NCBI RefSeq assembly: GCF_021389975.1
Contig: NZ_CP089981.1
Location: forward strand, 5,357,501 to 5,421,500
Length of the DNA stretch: 64,000 nucleotides
Origin: Fulvivirga ulvae
GTDB lineage: Bacteria; Bacteroidota; Bacteroidia; Cytophagales; Cyclobacteriaceae
Reading direction: 5' to 3'
The notes below the pieces were generated by a model. It saw only the letters and a program-made list of their open reading frames with translations, was not told the DNA's origin and ran no database searches. This document shows positions 42,278-51,750 of the stretch, piece after piece. The position numbers and the translations under genes are program-made. Numbering within the stretch: position 1 is the stretch's first letter; each line of letters begins with the position of its first letter.

Positions 42278-45200
42278 TCAGAAAATTGGCAGCGTGAAGT
42301 AAAACCTGGAACCTTCTCCCTTTTTGCTTTCCACCCATACGCTGCCTTCATGTCTTTTCACAATTTCAGATGAAATATACAGCCCCAATCCCAGGCCGGG
42401 ATAGGTTTCATAACCTGTACCTTCAACTCTGTAAAACCGGTCAAACACTTTCTGTCTGTCCTTTTCCTCCAATCCAAGCCCGAAATCTTCAACACTCAGT
42501 ACCAGCGTCTTGTTTTCGTTTTCTACTGTACTACGAACGATCACCTTATCTGCGCCGGGTGAATATTTGATGGCATTGGTCAGGAAATTGACCAGCACCT
42601 GCCCTATCCTGTCACGGTCACCGGTAATGGTGATGTTTTCGGTCAGCTTCTCTTCTACCCTGTGATTTTTGGAAGTGCGTTGTATTTCTTCGCTCACCTC
42701 GCTTATCAGGTCGTTGATCTTAAAGGCCTCTTTTCTGAACTGGAGCTTCCCTTGCTCAATTTTGGTCACATCCAGCAGATCAGAAATGAGACCTGTTAAT
42801 TTATTGAGCTGTCCGTCCATCTTGGCCAGCATTTCAGCAGACTTCAGATCATGGGCATCTACAAAGCGCTTTTGTAATACCTGTGCGTAAGCTTTGATGC
42901 TCGTTACCGGGGTTTTCAGCTCATGACTTGCGATGCTGAGGAAGTCGTCCTTTTGCTGTTCCAGGGCTTTGATATTACTAATGTCGCGCGATACAGCCAC
43001 CAACCTCTCTACTTTTCCTCCGGCACCGTAAATAGGTGCCACGAGCACATCCCACCAGGCAAACCGACCATTTCCAGTGGTATTATGTCCGCTGAAATGA
43101 CCTATATCACCATTTTTGGCTTTGGCAATGGCTCTTGCTGCGTTTTCATAAAAGTCACCTTCCCAAAATGCAAGCCAGCTTTTACCTCTGATCCTTTCAA
43201 AATCTTCAACCTCCAGCATTTCAAGCCCTCTGGCATTCACGGACAGTAACCTCCCTTCTAGATCAAGAGCATTGACCCAGTCCGGGCTACTCTCCAGCAT
43301 GGTACGGTTAAATTCTTCACTCCGTCGCAGGGCTTCCTCGGCCTTTTTCTGCCTGGTGATGTCGGTAAGCGAGATCAACGCCAGCCGTACGTCACCGTTA
43401 TCGTCAAATATGGGTGTTCCACGCACCAGCATCCACCCGTCTATGTTTTTCCTGGTGTGATAATAGCGAAAGATGACTTCACTATTCCTTTCACCTCTTA
43501 ATATTCTGGATGTAACGGACCTGTCAGCCGAAATGACCTTGCCATTTTCATCTTCTACACGAAATGTATCCCCAAATCTCTTCTTTATGGTGTCAATATC
43601 CTGCTGGGCCAAAAGCTCTTTTACAGAATCGTAGCCCTGAAAACGAGCTCCGAGCTCATTACTGAACAGTACTTTCCCGCTTTTGTCAAATAATATAACT
43701 CCGGAGGGAACATTGTCAAACGTGGTGTATAACAGGTCTCTTGTATGCTTTAAGGATTCTTCAGCTTTTTTCTGTTCGTGAATATCTGTATTTGTGCCAA
43801 ACCATAGCTCAATTTCCTTGTTGCCGTCATATAAGGGTACGGCACGCCCCAGGTGCCAGCGGTATTCGCCATCGTACCTTCTGAGCCTGTACTCTATTTC
43901 ATATTCTTTGCCGGTGTTTAATGATTCACGCCAGCGCTCTACGGTTCTTTGCAAATCATCCTTATGGTGTATGGCCTTCTCTTTCCAGCCCCATCCCTCG
44001 GTGTTGTCCAGTTTACCGATATATTCGTACCACCTTTCGTTGTAGTACTGAATATTCCCTTCCTTATCTGCAATAAATGCCATTTGCGGCATGGCCTCTG
44101 CAAAGGTCTTAAAGCGCATTTGGCTGAGTCGAAGGCTTTCTTCTGCTTTACGCCGCACGGTTACATCATGCCCTAAAACCACCACTCCCCGTACGTGATC
44201 ATTAGCATCCTTATCTGTAACATACTCCACCTCAAGTTCTTTCACCTCCCCATCAACCATAAAGCTTGTCTCGAATGAGCAGTTCTCTCCATTCAATGCG
44301 CGATCCATAAATGGACGTGATTTTTCATAGGTTTCCTTACCTATAATATCCATTATGGCAGCACCTTGTACCTTTTCCTTAGGCAGGCCGTACCATTTTT
44401 CATACATTTTATTGGCGAAGCGATAGCGCCTGTCAGGAGTTATATAGGCTATAAATGCTGGGATGGCATCATTGATCAGCCTCATGAGATTCTCCCTGTG
44501 CAGCAGGGCTTCCTCCGTCCTTTTCCGCTCCGTAATATCCGAGAATAGTACAGCTACTTTGTTACTGCCTTCATCCCCATGCCGAAAAGCATAAACTTCA
44601 TACCACCTGTCCTCTTTTTCATATCGTTCAACAAACCCTCTGGGTATCCCTGTTTTAGCAATTTCTCCATATATTTTAAACCATTTATCCTCCAGATCAG
44701 GTATTAATCCGGATGCTGTTTTGCCAACAGGGTCGCTCACAACTGCATGCCTGTCAAACATAGAGTTTACTTCAAGATATCTAAAGTCCACTGCTTCGCC
44801 ATTTGCATCGAAGATTACCTCAATTAAACTAAAGGCCTGGTTAATTGAATCAAATAAACTCCTATACTTCAATTCACTTTCCCTGATCTTTTGCCTGCTC
44901 ACCACCTGCTCGGTCACATCCACACCATGAACAAATATTCCTTCAATATTGCCACCCGGATCTCGGTAAGGTTGATAGACAAAGTTCAGATAGTATTGTT
45001 CGGGATCGCCCTTGCCGCTGCTGTCTATCTTAATAGGAATTTCATTGCCATTAAAATCCTCTCCTGTAATATACACCCTATCCAGAATCTCTATAAAGCC
45101 CTGCTCTTTAGCTTCAGGAATACTATCCGCAACCCTTCTTCCTATTATGTTCCTTTCGCTGCCTACCAGCTGCATATACTTCGGGTTAGCAAATTCAAAG

Positions 45201-45337
45201 ATATGTTCAGGTCCGCGGAGTACCGCAATAAATGAGGGTGACTGCATAAGCAGATCAAAAGGAACATTTCGCATAAACTCCTGATTCCCTCTGGTCATCG
45301 AATTATGACGGTTGCCTTTATTTTCTTTATCGTTCAA
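42278..45337 (-). CDS. Six-PAS sensor histidine kinase
   Basis: A 1019-residue soluble kinase with no membrane segment. Six PAS/PAC units are delimited by PAC ends such as HGVDVTEQV, FSDITERK, LGHDVTVRR, NTDIHEQK, LTDITRQK and VSRDISNI, covering about residues 25-770. Then a HisKA domain (FLSIASHELKTPVTSIKAY, His near 790) and a HATPase domain (NFLTNAIKYSPG, GLGLEEKD, GLGLGLYISSEIV). It senses an unknown cytoplasmic or redox/light cue and likely phosphorylates the CheY-like protein encoded next. Confidence 0.95.
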   Translation of the reverse strand: MNDKENKGNRHNSMTRGNQEFMRNVPFDLLMQSPSFIAVLRGPEHIFEFANPKYMQLVGSERNIIGRRVADSIPEAKEQGFIEILDRVYITGEDFNGNEIPIKIDSSGKGDPEQYYLNFVYQPYRDPGGNIEGIFVHGVDVTEQVVSRQKIRESELKYRSLFDSINQAFSLIEVIFDANGEAVDFRYLEVNSMFDRHAVVSDPVGKTASGLIPDLEDKWFKIYGEIAKTGIPRGFVERYEKEDRWYEVYAFRHGDEGSNKVAVLFSDITERKRTEEALLHRENLMRLINDAIPAFIAYITPDRRYRFANKMYEKWYGLPKEKVQGAAIMDIIGKETYEKSRPFMDRALNGENCSFETSFMVDGEVKELEVEYVTDKDANDHVRGVVVLGHDVTVRRKAEESLRLSQMRFKTFAEAMPQMAFIADKEGNIQYYNERWYEYIGKLDNTEGWGWKEKAIHHKDDLQRTVERWRESLNTGKEYEIEYRLRRYDGEYRWHLGRAVPLYDGNKEIELWFGTNTDIHEQKKAEESLKHTRDLLYTTFDNVPSGVILFDKSGKVLFSNELGARFQGYDSVKELLAQQDIDTIKKRFGDTFRVEDENGKVISADRSVTSRILRGERNSEVIFRYYHTRKNIDGWMLVRGTPIFDDNGDVRLALISLTDITRQKKAEEALRRSEEFNRTMLESSPDWVNALDLEGRLLSVNARGLEMLEVEDFERIRGKSWLAFWEGDFYENAARAIAKAKNGDIGHFSGHNTTGNGRFAWWDVLVAPIYGAGGKVERLVAVSRDISNIKALEQQKDDFLSIASHELKTPVTSIKAYAQVLQKRFVDAHDLKSAEMLAKMDGQLNKLTGLISDLLDVTKIEQGKLQFRKEAFKINDLISEVSEEIQRTSKNHRVEEKLTENITITGDRDRIGQVLVNFLTNAIKYSPGADKVIVRSTVENENKTLVLSVEDFGLGLEEKDRQKVFDRFYRVEGTGYETYPGLGLGLYISSEIVKRHEGSVWVESKKGEGSRFYFTLPIF

Positions 45338-45642
45338 ACTTTTATAATCGTCTTTGATATTCTAATCTGTTTACCAGAGAAAGTGTAAAAACTAAGAAGA
45401 ATTGCCGGAAATTTCAGGTCATCAATAGAAAACTTTCTGAATGTCAGTACGTCAGCGTATCAGTACCTGCTTCCTTACACTGTCAAACATAAATCCGGCA
45501 GTTTGGTTTGCTCTTTCAAAAATTTATCACTGCAAAGGGCTTCCTGATCACTCAATTTTAGAAAAGTTGTATCAGGAAATAAACTGGAAGGAAATAATTA
45601 AGCGTAAATACAAAACTAACCTTACCGCTACCAGCTCACTAA
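45338..45642. other. Intergenic region without recognisable gene
   Basis: About 300 bp between the PAS kinase start and the rhodanese stop. A frame at 45441-45710 crosses into the rhodanese gene on the opposite strand and has no family features; nothing else supportable was seen. Confidence 0.5.
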
Positions 45643-46086
45643 CTAATCTGTGGGAGCCGGTCCGGTGTGCCATGCCCGCATACCACCATCCAGATCATAG
45701 ATTTGCCTGAATCCCATTTCTTTTAGTTTTGAGGCCGCTTTGGCGCTGCGACGGCCGGCAGCACAGTACACGGCTACAGGTTGGTCTTTATTCAGTTCGC
45801 TGGCCTGGCTGGTGAACTCATCCGACCAGTAATCAATATTGACGGCGCCCGGAATCCTGTCGAGATCATATTCTTTAGGGGTGCGTACATCTACCAGCTG
45901 CAGATCTTCTTGCTTTAGCAAGTCATGAAATTCTACAATATTTACCAGTGTGACAGACTGTGGCATTTTCTCTGAAGACTCTTCACTCTCTTCATTATGC
46001 TGACCGCAGGAGGCAATCATCATAACCAGTAAAGCCGGAAAAAATACTTTTTGTATCATAACATGAGCATTGAGACGAGCCATCAA
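45643..46086 (-). CDS. Rhodanese-domain lipoprotein
   Basis: A 147-residue protein with a lipoprotein signal (LLVMMIASCGQ) and one rhodanese domain: LQLVDVRTPKEYDLDRIPGA and the active-site loop VYCAAGRRSAKAA with catalytic Cys (CxxGxRS). It probably transfers sulfur or binds sulfur compounds in the periplasm. The Met at residue 10 (MIQKVFF) is a likelier start than the first one. It lies 38 bp downstream of the regulator-propeller kinase. Confidence 0.88.
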   Translation of the reverse strand: MMARLNAHVMIQKVFFPALLVMMIASCGQHNEESEESSEKMPQSVTLVNIVEFHDLLKQEDLQLVDVRTPKEYDLDRIPGAVNIDYWSDEFTSQASELNKDQPVAVYCAAGRRSAKAASKLKEMGFRQIYDLDGGMRAWHTGPAPTD

Positions 46087-46124
46087 TTTATGTTATTTTT
46101 TCACACCGTATGTAATGGAAACCC

Positions 46125-49100
46125 TTAGTCAGGCGTATTTTTTTTGATGTCTGGATTTTGTTGCCGGCCATTACTACTTAGTGGTATGTACACTTTGAAG
46201 GTGGTGGTTCCTGAGGTGGCCAGGTCAAGCTGCAGGCTTCCTTTAAGCTTTTCGATTATAATCTTGGATTCGTAAAGTCCCAGTCCAACTCCTTTGGATT
46301 CGGTAGTGCCTTTTACAAACATTTTGAAAATGTCATCAATTAAGGATTCGTTAATACCAACACCATTGTCTGATATCGCAAGTAATAGTTTATCGCGCTG
46401 TATGTAAACATCTGTTTTGATATAATGTACCTCCTTTGCCGGATCTCCGTACTGTGCAGCATTCTCATATAGGTTTTCCAGCAGCAGTGACAGCAATTTC
46501 GGATCTGTATCAATATGATCAACAGCACCTGAGTCAACCTGAAAATTTATATGTGACGTATCAATTTTTGTGGCTACTGATCTCCATGTATTTTCTATTA
46601 CGCCTCTTACTGACACTTCGCGTATGGCAGGTACACGCATTTTTATATCATGAATCCTGAGCAGCCTTGAGAGCATTTGCTGCATATCAATGGCTGTAAT
46701 TTCCATCTTCTTCAAGTACTCAGTGAGCTTGGGCCTGAACTGCGGACTTACCTGGTCTAACGACTCTTTAATATCGAGCTGGCACGCATAGCACAATCCC
46801 AGCAGTCGGGTGATCGGGCCTTTGAGATCATGTGCTGAGCGGTAAGTGAGGTGGTTGAGTTCCTTGGTTCTCTGATCTACTTTCTCCTCCAGTATAAGGT
46901 TGGTATTGGAAAGTGATTTATTCTGCTGTCGTATTACTCTCTGCGCTTTTTCGAGATCCCTGCTTTGATTTTTGATCTTACGATATGCCTTGGCATTGTC
47001 AAGCGCTATAGATACATATGCGGCAAGGTTTTTCAAAAGGTCAAGTTCGTGGGCAGTGTAGGCATTTTTTTCCGTGCTTTGCACCCAAATCAAACCAGTG
47101 ACCTCTTCACCGGAAACCAGAGGCAGTACGATGAGCGAGTTAAGAAGTTCCTCCTGATATGCCGCGTCCAGGGCATCTGTGTATCGCGGATACTCCTTTT
47201 CAACATCGCTTATAAATATCTCCTGCTTATTTAGCACGCATTGTACTGAAAGCCTGTAGGTCTCCGTTACGGGTATTGCCGCATGAGTTTTGTTATTATT
47301 TCTGCTAAAAAAAGCCTCAAAAACAATCTCACCCGGCCCTGCTTCATATCGGCCAACTCCAAACTCATCCACCCGCATCAGGGACTGCACATTGTGATAG
47401 ACTTCCTCTATCATATCCGCCATAGACAACTGGGCTGTAATATGCTGGCCAATAGCACTTAAAAGTGCCACATTCTGATATGCCCGCTCCAAAGCATCAT
47501 TTTTATCTTTCAGTTCGCTATTAACTTCTTGTATAAACTCTGACTGGGTAAGTATTTCATTATTACGCTCCTGTATTTCATAGTTCATCTTTTTCAGATT
47601 TTCTGCCTGGGTCTCCATCTCCTCCTTCTGCTTCATTATTTCCTGTGTTCTGGAGGCCACTTCATTTTCCAGAGTTGCTTTCTGCCGTTTCAGGTTATTC
47701 ACGCGAAGCTTATAAATGCTTAACAACAAGCCCACTCCGATACATATCCAGAGTATCTTCGCCCATGAGGTCAGCCACCAGGGTGGAGTTATTATAATTC
47801 TTATGGAGGCTCCTGCTTCATTCCAGATACCATCATTATTGGAACCTTTGACATGGAATGTATATTTACCATGGGGAACACTTGTATAGTAGGCTGTCCT
47901 TCTGTTTTTTACATAGTTCCAGTCGTTCTCCAGGCCTTCCAGATAGTAGGCATATTCATTTTGCTCAGGTTGTTTATAATTGAGTGCTGCATAATCAAAT
48001 GAAAAAAATGCCTGATCATATGACAATACAATTTCCCTTGTAATGGAAATGTGCTTATCCAGACTATACCGGCCTTTATGCATGCTGGATCCCGCAATAG
48101 GTACGCTGCTATCGAACAATTTCATGTCTGTAATATAAACAGGAGGTACCTTCGTGTTTATCCTGATCTTGCTGGGGTCAATAATATTAAAGCCATTGAT
48201 ACCGCCAAGAAAAAGCATGCCATCATTGCCTTTATAGACTGCCCCATGGTTAAATTCATTGCTTTGAATGCCATCTTCCTCATAGAAATTGAAGAAGGAA
48301 CCATCTGAAGGGTTGAACCTGGAAAGACCGTGTGTAGTGATCATCCATAGAAAGCCCAGGTCATCACCAATAATAGAGTATACGGTATTCATGGCCAGAC
48401 CATGTGTTTCGTTATAATTTTTAAATACCGGCTGACCCTTGTCGAAGGTAACTTGGTCAAACCCCCAGTCCATGGCTACCCATAAGGTATCGGGATGCCG
48501 GCTGTAAAGGCCCCAGACAGTATTACTTGCGATTGAATTACTGTTTTCATCTGTCTTGAAGGAAATTACCTTTCCCGTTGCATGATCGTAGCGAAACAAC
48601 CCACGGTTCATGGTCCCAATCCAAAACACATTATCTGACGTTTTTTCAATGCTTGTAATAAACCCCGGAACCTCTTTTATATGGCTGAAAACACCGGTTT
48701 GCCGGTCATATACGTCAAGTCCCGCACCCCACGTACCTACGAGTATAATGCCGCTGTCATCCACCAGTATATCAACAATTAAATTACTGCCAATGCTTGC
48801 AGGATCCTCAGTATGATTGAGGTAGTGGGTAAAAGTGCCATCTTCAGGACTATATTTATTTAGCCCTTCTCCAAATATGCCTATCCATACATTTCCTTCA
48901 CTGTCCTGATCAATATCCCATATCCTGTTGCCACTGAGACTGTTAGTCCCTTCCTGATCAGGCAATAAATAACCTTTAAATTTCATATTAGAATCAAACC
49001 GGTTAATTCCTCCCCCACTGGTTCCTACCCAAATATCGCCATTGTCAAATTGATAAAAGCTCCATGCTGAGGATTCATTAAGGCCCGCTATGTGGGCGGG

Positions 49101-50219
49101 GGCTCTTTTGTAATGCCTGAATTGCTGACCATCAAGATCGACTTTACACACTCCTCCGATCGAGGTGCCAACCCATAGAATATTTGCGTTATCTTCAAAC
49201 AAACTGTATATAACATTATCACTTATAGAATGCTCATTTTGTGGATTATACTGATAATGATCAAAACTGAAGATACCTTTTTCGAAATCAAGAGAAGAGC
49301 TTCTGAATAACCCGTCACGTGTACCTACCCATAAAGAGCCCGTATGATCTTCCAGTATTGACAGTACTATATTGGCATTAAAACTTCCATTTTCGCTGGT
49401 AGTGTGGTTGATACGGGTAAAGTTATCTCTGGATTCATCGTATAAGTAAAGTCCCCGATGCGTACCAACCCATATTCTCCCGGAAGGGTCCTCGTATATT
49501 CTGGATACACGGTGCGAAGTGACATCTGCCGGCTTTTGGTTGTACAGATAACGGTTAAACTTCCCTACCCCCGGCCTTTTCAGATTAAGCCCGTTATGGG
49601 TTCCCACCCATAGGTTCCCTTGGCTGTCTTTCAGCATGCCGTAAATAATGTCATGACTGAGACTGTGTTCATCATTCGGGTTGTGTATATATTTATCCAG
49701 TACCCTCCCACTTTTAATGTCCATTTGCACAAGCCCTTTTACAGTACCCACCCACAGGTATCCGGTACTATCCCCGATAAAAACATAAACATTGTTATCG
49801 GGTAATGTGCCGGCATCTCCAGGAATATGTTTATACCGGGTGAAGGTTTCGTGCTCTATATCCATTTTATTGATTCCGGCGCTGTTGGTACCTATCCATA
49901 AATTCCCTTCGGGGTCCTCCCAAAGGGAATTGGTAAACTGATCTCCCAGGCTTGTGGGATCATTTTTATCATAATTAAAATTGAGAAATTGATAGCCGTC
50001 ATAGCGGTTGAGACCTTCCTCTGTAGTGACCCAGATGAAGCCCTGCCGATCTTGTATGATCTGCCGTACGGATGATTGTGAAAGGCCTTCCTGTAATGAA
50101 AGACGCGTAAAATTAAGGTCCTGAGCCTGGCTCAAACCACTCCCCATATCGGTAAGGAACAGAAGAACAACCAACCACTTATAGAGCTTTCTCATTAGGA
50201 AACGAGGCTTTGGGACCAC
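46125..50219 (-). CDS. Regulator-propeller sensor histidine kinase
   Basis: A 1364-residue transmembrane sensor. Signal peptide, then about 13 Reg_prop blades with the ILVGTWGAG / LWVGTHNGLN signature (about 40-650), a Y_Y_Y domain (YAYYLEGLENDWNYVKNRR, about 745-810), one membrane helix (SWAKILWICIGVGLLLSIY), a long coiled coil with EIQERNNEIL repeats, a GAF domain (about 940-1075), HisKA (LTYRSAHDLKGPITRLLGL) and HATPase (LYENAAQYGD, DNGVGINES, GVGLGLYESK). Unlike classical hybrid (HTCS) sensors of Bacteroides it ends after the ATPase, with no receiver or AraC domain. The GAF domain inserted between coiled coil and kinase is unusual. Ligand unknown. Confidence 0.93.
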   Translation of the reverse strand: MVPKPRFLMRKLYKWLVVLLFLTDMGSGLSQAQDLNFTRLSLQEGLSQSSVRQIIQDRQGFIWVTTEEGLNRYDGYQFLNFNYDKNDPTSLGDQFTNSLWEDPEGNLWIGTNSAGINKMDIEHETFTRYKHIPGDAGTLPDNNVYVFIGDSTGYLWVGTVKGLVQMDIKSGRVLDKYIHNPNDEHSLSHDIIYGMLKDSQGNLWVGTHNGLNLKRPGVGKFNRYLYNQKPADVTSHRVSRIYEDPSGRIWVGTHRGLYLYDESRDNFTRINHTTSENGSFNANIVLSILEDHTGSLWVGTRDGLFRSSSLDFEKGIFSFDHYQYNPQNEHSISDNVIYSLFEDNANILWVGTSIGGVCKVDLDGQQFRHYKRAPAHIAGLNESSAWSFYQFDNGDIWVGTSGGGINRFDSNMKFKGYLLPDQEGTNSLSGNRIWDIDQDSEGNVWIGIFGEGLNKYSPEDGTFTHYLNHTEDPASIGSNLIVDILVDDSGIILVGTWGAGLDVYDRQTGVFSHIKEVPGFITSIEKTSDNVFWIGTMNRGLFRYDHATGKVISFKTDENSNSIASNTVWGLYSRHPDTLWVAMDWGFDQVTFDKGQPVFKNYNETHGLAMNTVYSIIGDDLGFLWMITTHGLSRFNPSDGSFFNFYEEDGIQSNEFNHGAVYKGNDGMLFLGGINGFNIIDPSKIRINTKVPPVYITDMKLFDSSVPIAGSSMHKGRYSLDKHISITREIVLSYDQAFFSFDYAALNYKQPEQNEYAYYLEGLENDWNYVKNRRTAYYTSVPHGKYTFHVKGSNNDGIWNEAGASIRIIITPPWWLTSWAKILWICIGVGLLLSIYKLRVNNLKRQKATLENEVASRTQEIMKQKEEMETQAENLKKMNYEIQERNNEILTQSEFIQEVNSELKDKNDALERAYQNVALLSAIGQHITAQLSMADMIEEVYHNVQSLMRVDEFGVGRYEAGPGEIVFEAFFSRNNNKTHAAIPVTETYRLSVQCVLNKQEIFISDVEKEYPRYTDALDAAYQEELLNSLIVLPLVSGEEVTGLIWVQSTEKNAYTAHELDLLKNLAAYVSIALDNAKAYRKIKNQSRDLEKAQRVIRQQNKSLSNTNLILEEKVDQRTKELNHLTYRSAHDLKGPITRLLGLCYACQLDIKESLDQVSPQFRPKLTEYLKKMEITAIDMQQMLSRLLRIHDIKMRVPAIREVSVRGVIENTWRSVATKIDTSHINFQVDSGAVDHIDTDPKLLSLLLENLYENAAQYGDPAKEVHYIKTDVYIQRDKLLLAISDNGVGINESLIDDIFKMFVKGTTESKGVGLGLYESKIIIEKLKGSLQLDLATSGTTTFKVYIPLSSNGRQQNPDIKKNTPD

Positions 50220-50470
50220 TTATCAATTTAGCAAATAATTCGAAAACACCTTAGGTTTTTCATAAATAGCTGACTGATAAACAGTTTTACTGCTTAATAT
50301 TAGTGGGCTCAGCGAATACTCATGGTCAGCAAGTTCATGGGGTTCATTACTGCAGGTATGGATGAATGAGAATTTCTGGTGAGACGTGCCGATATCGATG
50401 TGACAACGAAAACATTGAATTAAATGGTTAATTAACCTGCAATAACCACCTGTAAATCAATAAAAAAAAA

Positions 50471-50492
50471 GGCCGCATTTCAGAATGCGGCC
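50471..50492. terminator. Bidirectional intrinsic terminator
   Basis: GGCCGCATT (50471-50479) pairs with AATGCGGCC (50484-50492) around TCAG, with an A run before and a T run after. It ends the TPR gene on the minus strand; the opposite direction is equally well formed. Confidence 0.9.
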
Positions 50493-50517
50493 TTTTTTAA
50501 CTGATATAAGTTGTTGA

Positions 50518-51708
50518 TTATTTTCCTTCTTCGTCACCTAAAGCTTCTAACTTCTCAGTTACTTTAAGTGCCTTGTCATTCATTTTCAGCTGACTGTAGG
50601 TGTATTGTAACGATTCCAGTGCCACCCTGTTATTTGGCTCTATCTCTACTACCTTTTCCCAATAAGGCATAGCAGCTTTCAATTTGTCATTGATTGAGGT
50701 CTGCATTTCTTTGGCCTTTTTTAAGTCGGCAGAAGTTATTCCCAGATTGTTCTTTACTTTAATCAGCTCAACGGCTTCATTGTAGTTAATTACCGCAAGG
50801 TTAAATGTCGCGTTGAAATTTTTAGGATCAAGCTCAACAGCTTTTGCGTAAGCTTCCTTGGCTTTTTCATTATTACCTAACTCTTCCTGCATTACACCAA
50901 GAGTAAAGTACAGGTTGCTGTTGTCCGGTTCTTTAGCTATGGCTGATTCCAGCTCGGTTCTGGCTTCGTCAATTTTATCCATCTGGATAAGCGCGTTGAT
51001 CTCGGATTTTGCAAAATCAACATTGTTAGGAAACTGCTTTTTAGCCTTACGGATCAGTTCGAGGGCCTTTTCGTTATCCTCATTTACAGTACCTTCAATA
51101 TAGATCAGGTAATTGTAAATATCCTCACTGTGGTAATCCAGGTCGTTAACTAACTTGTAGAAGTTTTTAGAGGCAGTTTTATAGTCCTTACCTGACTGAG
51201 CAGCCAGACCAGCATAGATATATCCAGTGGTATCGGCAGGCTTCACCAGCTGTGTTTTTGTAAAGTATTTCACTGCTTCTTCGGTATTCTGTGCCTGGTA
51301 ACCCTCTACACCTTTGTTGAGATAATGTCCCCAAAGTGTTTCAATTTGCTGACTTTTCAATATTGGTAGTCCGTTGGCATCTGAGATATAGTAATCATTG
51401 TTTCCCTTGTTCATTTGCTCAGCCTTATCAAATGCTTCCATAGCAATTTTCAATGGGTCATTGGCCAGGTTTTTATACTGAGCGTTGTTTGTAGTATCCA
51501 GTGAAGCATAGATCAAACCTCTGTAATACCAGGTTTTGCCATCATCCTTTGTTTTTTCGTGCTCAACGGCCTCATCTATGATTTCTTTGGCCTCACCAAG
51601 GTTTCCCTCGCTTCTGGCCTTCTCAGCTTGATTGATTTTAGGCTTCTTCTGGCCAAAAGAAAAACCAGCTATAGCAAAGGCAGCCAGTAATAAAATGAAT
51701 CGTTTCAT
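50518..51708 (-). CDS. Periplasmic TPR protein downstream of gyrA
   Basis: A 396-residue protein with a signal peptide (LLAAFAIAGFSFGQ) and TPR units throughout, clearest at DNSNLYFTLGVMQEELGNNE, KAKEAYAKAVELDPKNFNAT and RVALESLQYTYSQLKMND. It has a conserved place behind gyrA in many Bacteroidota and is 42 bp from it here, so the two are co-transcribed. Probably an envelope scaffold; no specific role known. Confidence 0.88.
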   Translation of the reverse strand: MKRFILLLAAFAIAGFSFGQKKPKINQAEKARSEGNLGEAKEIIDEAVEHEKTKDDGKTWYYRGLIYASLDTTNNAQYKNLANDPLKIAMEAFDKAEQMNKGNNDYYISDANGLPILKSQQIETLWGHYLNKGVEGYQAQNTEEAVKYFTKTQLVKPADTTGYIYAGLAAQSGKDYKTASKNFYKLVNDLDYHSEDIYNYLIYIEGTVNEDNEKALELIRKAKKQFPNNVDFAKSEINALIQMDKIDEARTELESAIAKEPDNSNLYFTLGVMQEELGNNEKAKEAYAKAVELDPKNFNATFNLAVINYNEAVELIKVKNNLGITSADLKKAKEMQTSINDKLKAAMPYWEKVVEIEPNNRVALESLQYTYSQLKMNDKALKVTEKLEALGDEEGK

Positions 51709-51750
51709 AATCTATTTGTTCTGTTTTAAATCAATTGGTTTTATATAAAG

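Noticed and set aside
45441..45710. 89-residue plus-strand frame between the PAS kinase and the rhodanese gene
   Set aside because: Its second half lies on the opposite strand of the rhodanese gene, and it has no signal, motif or sensible start context.
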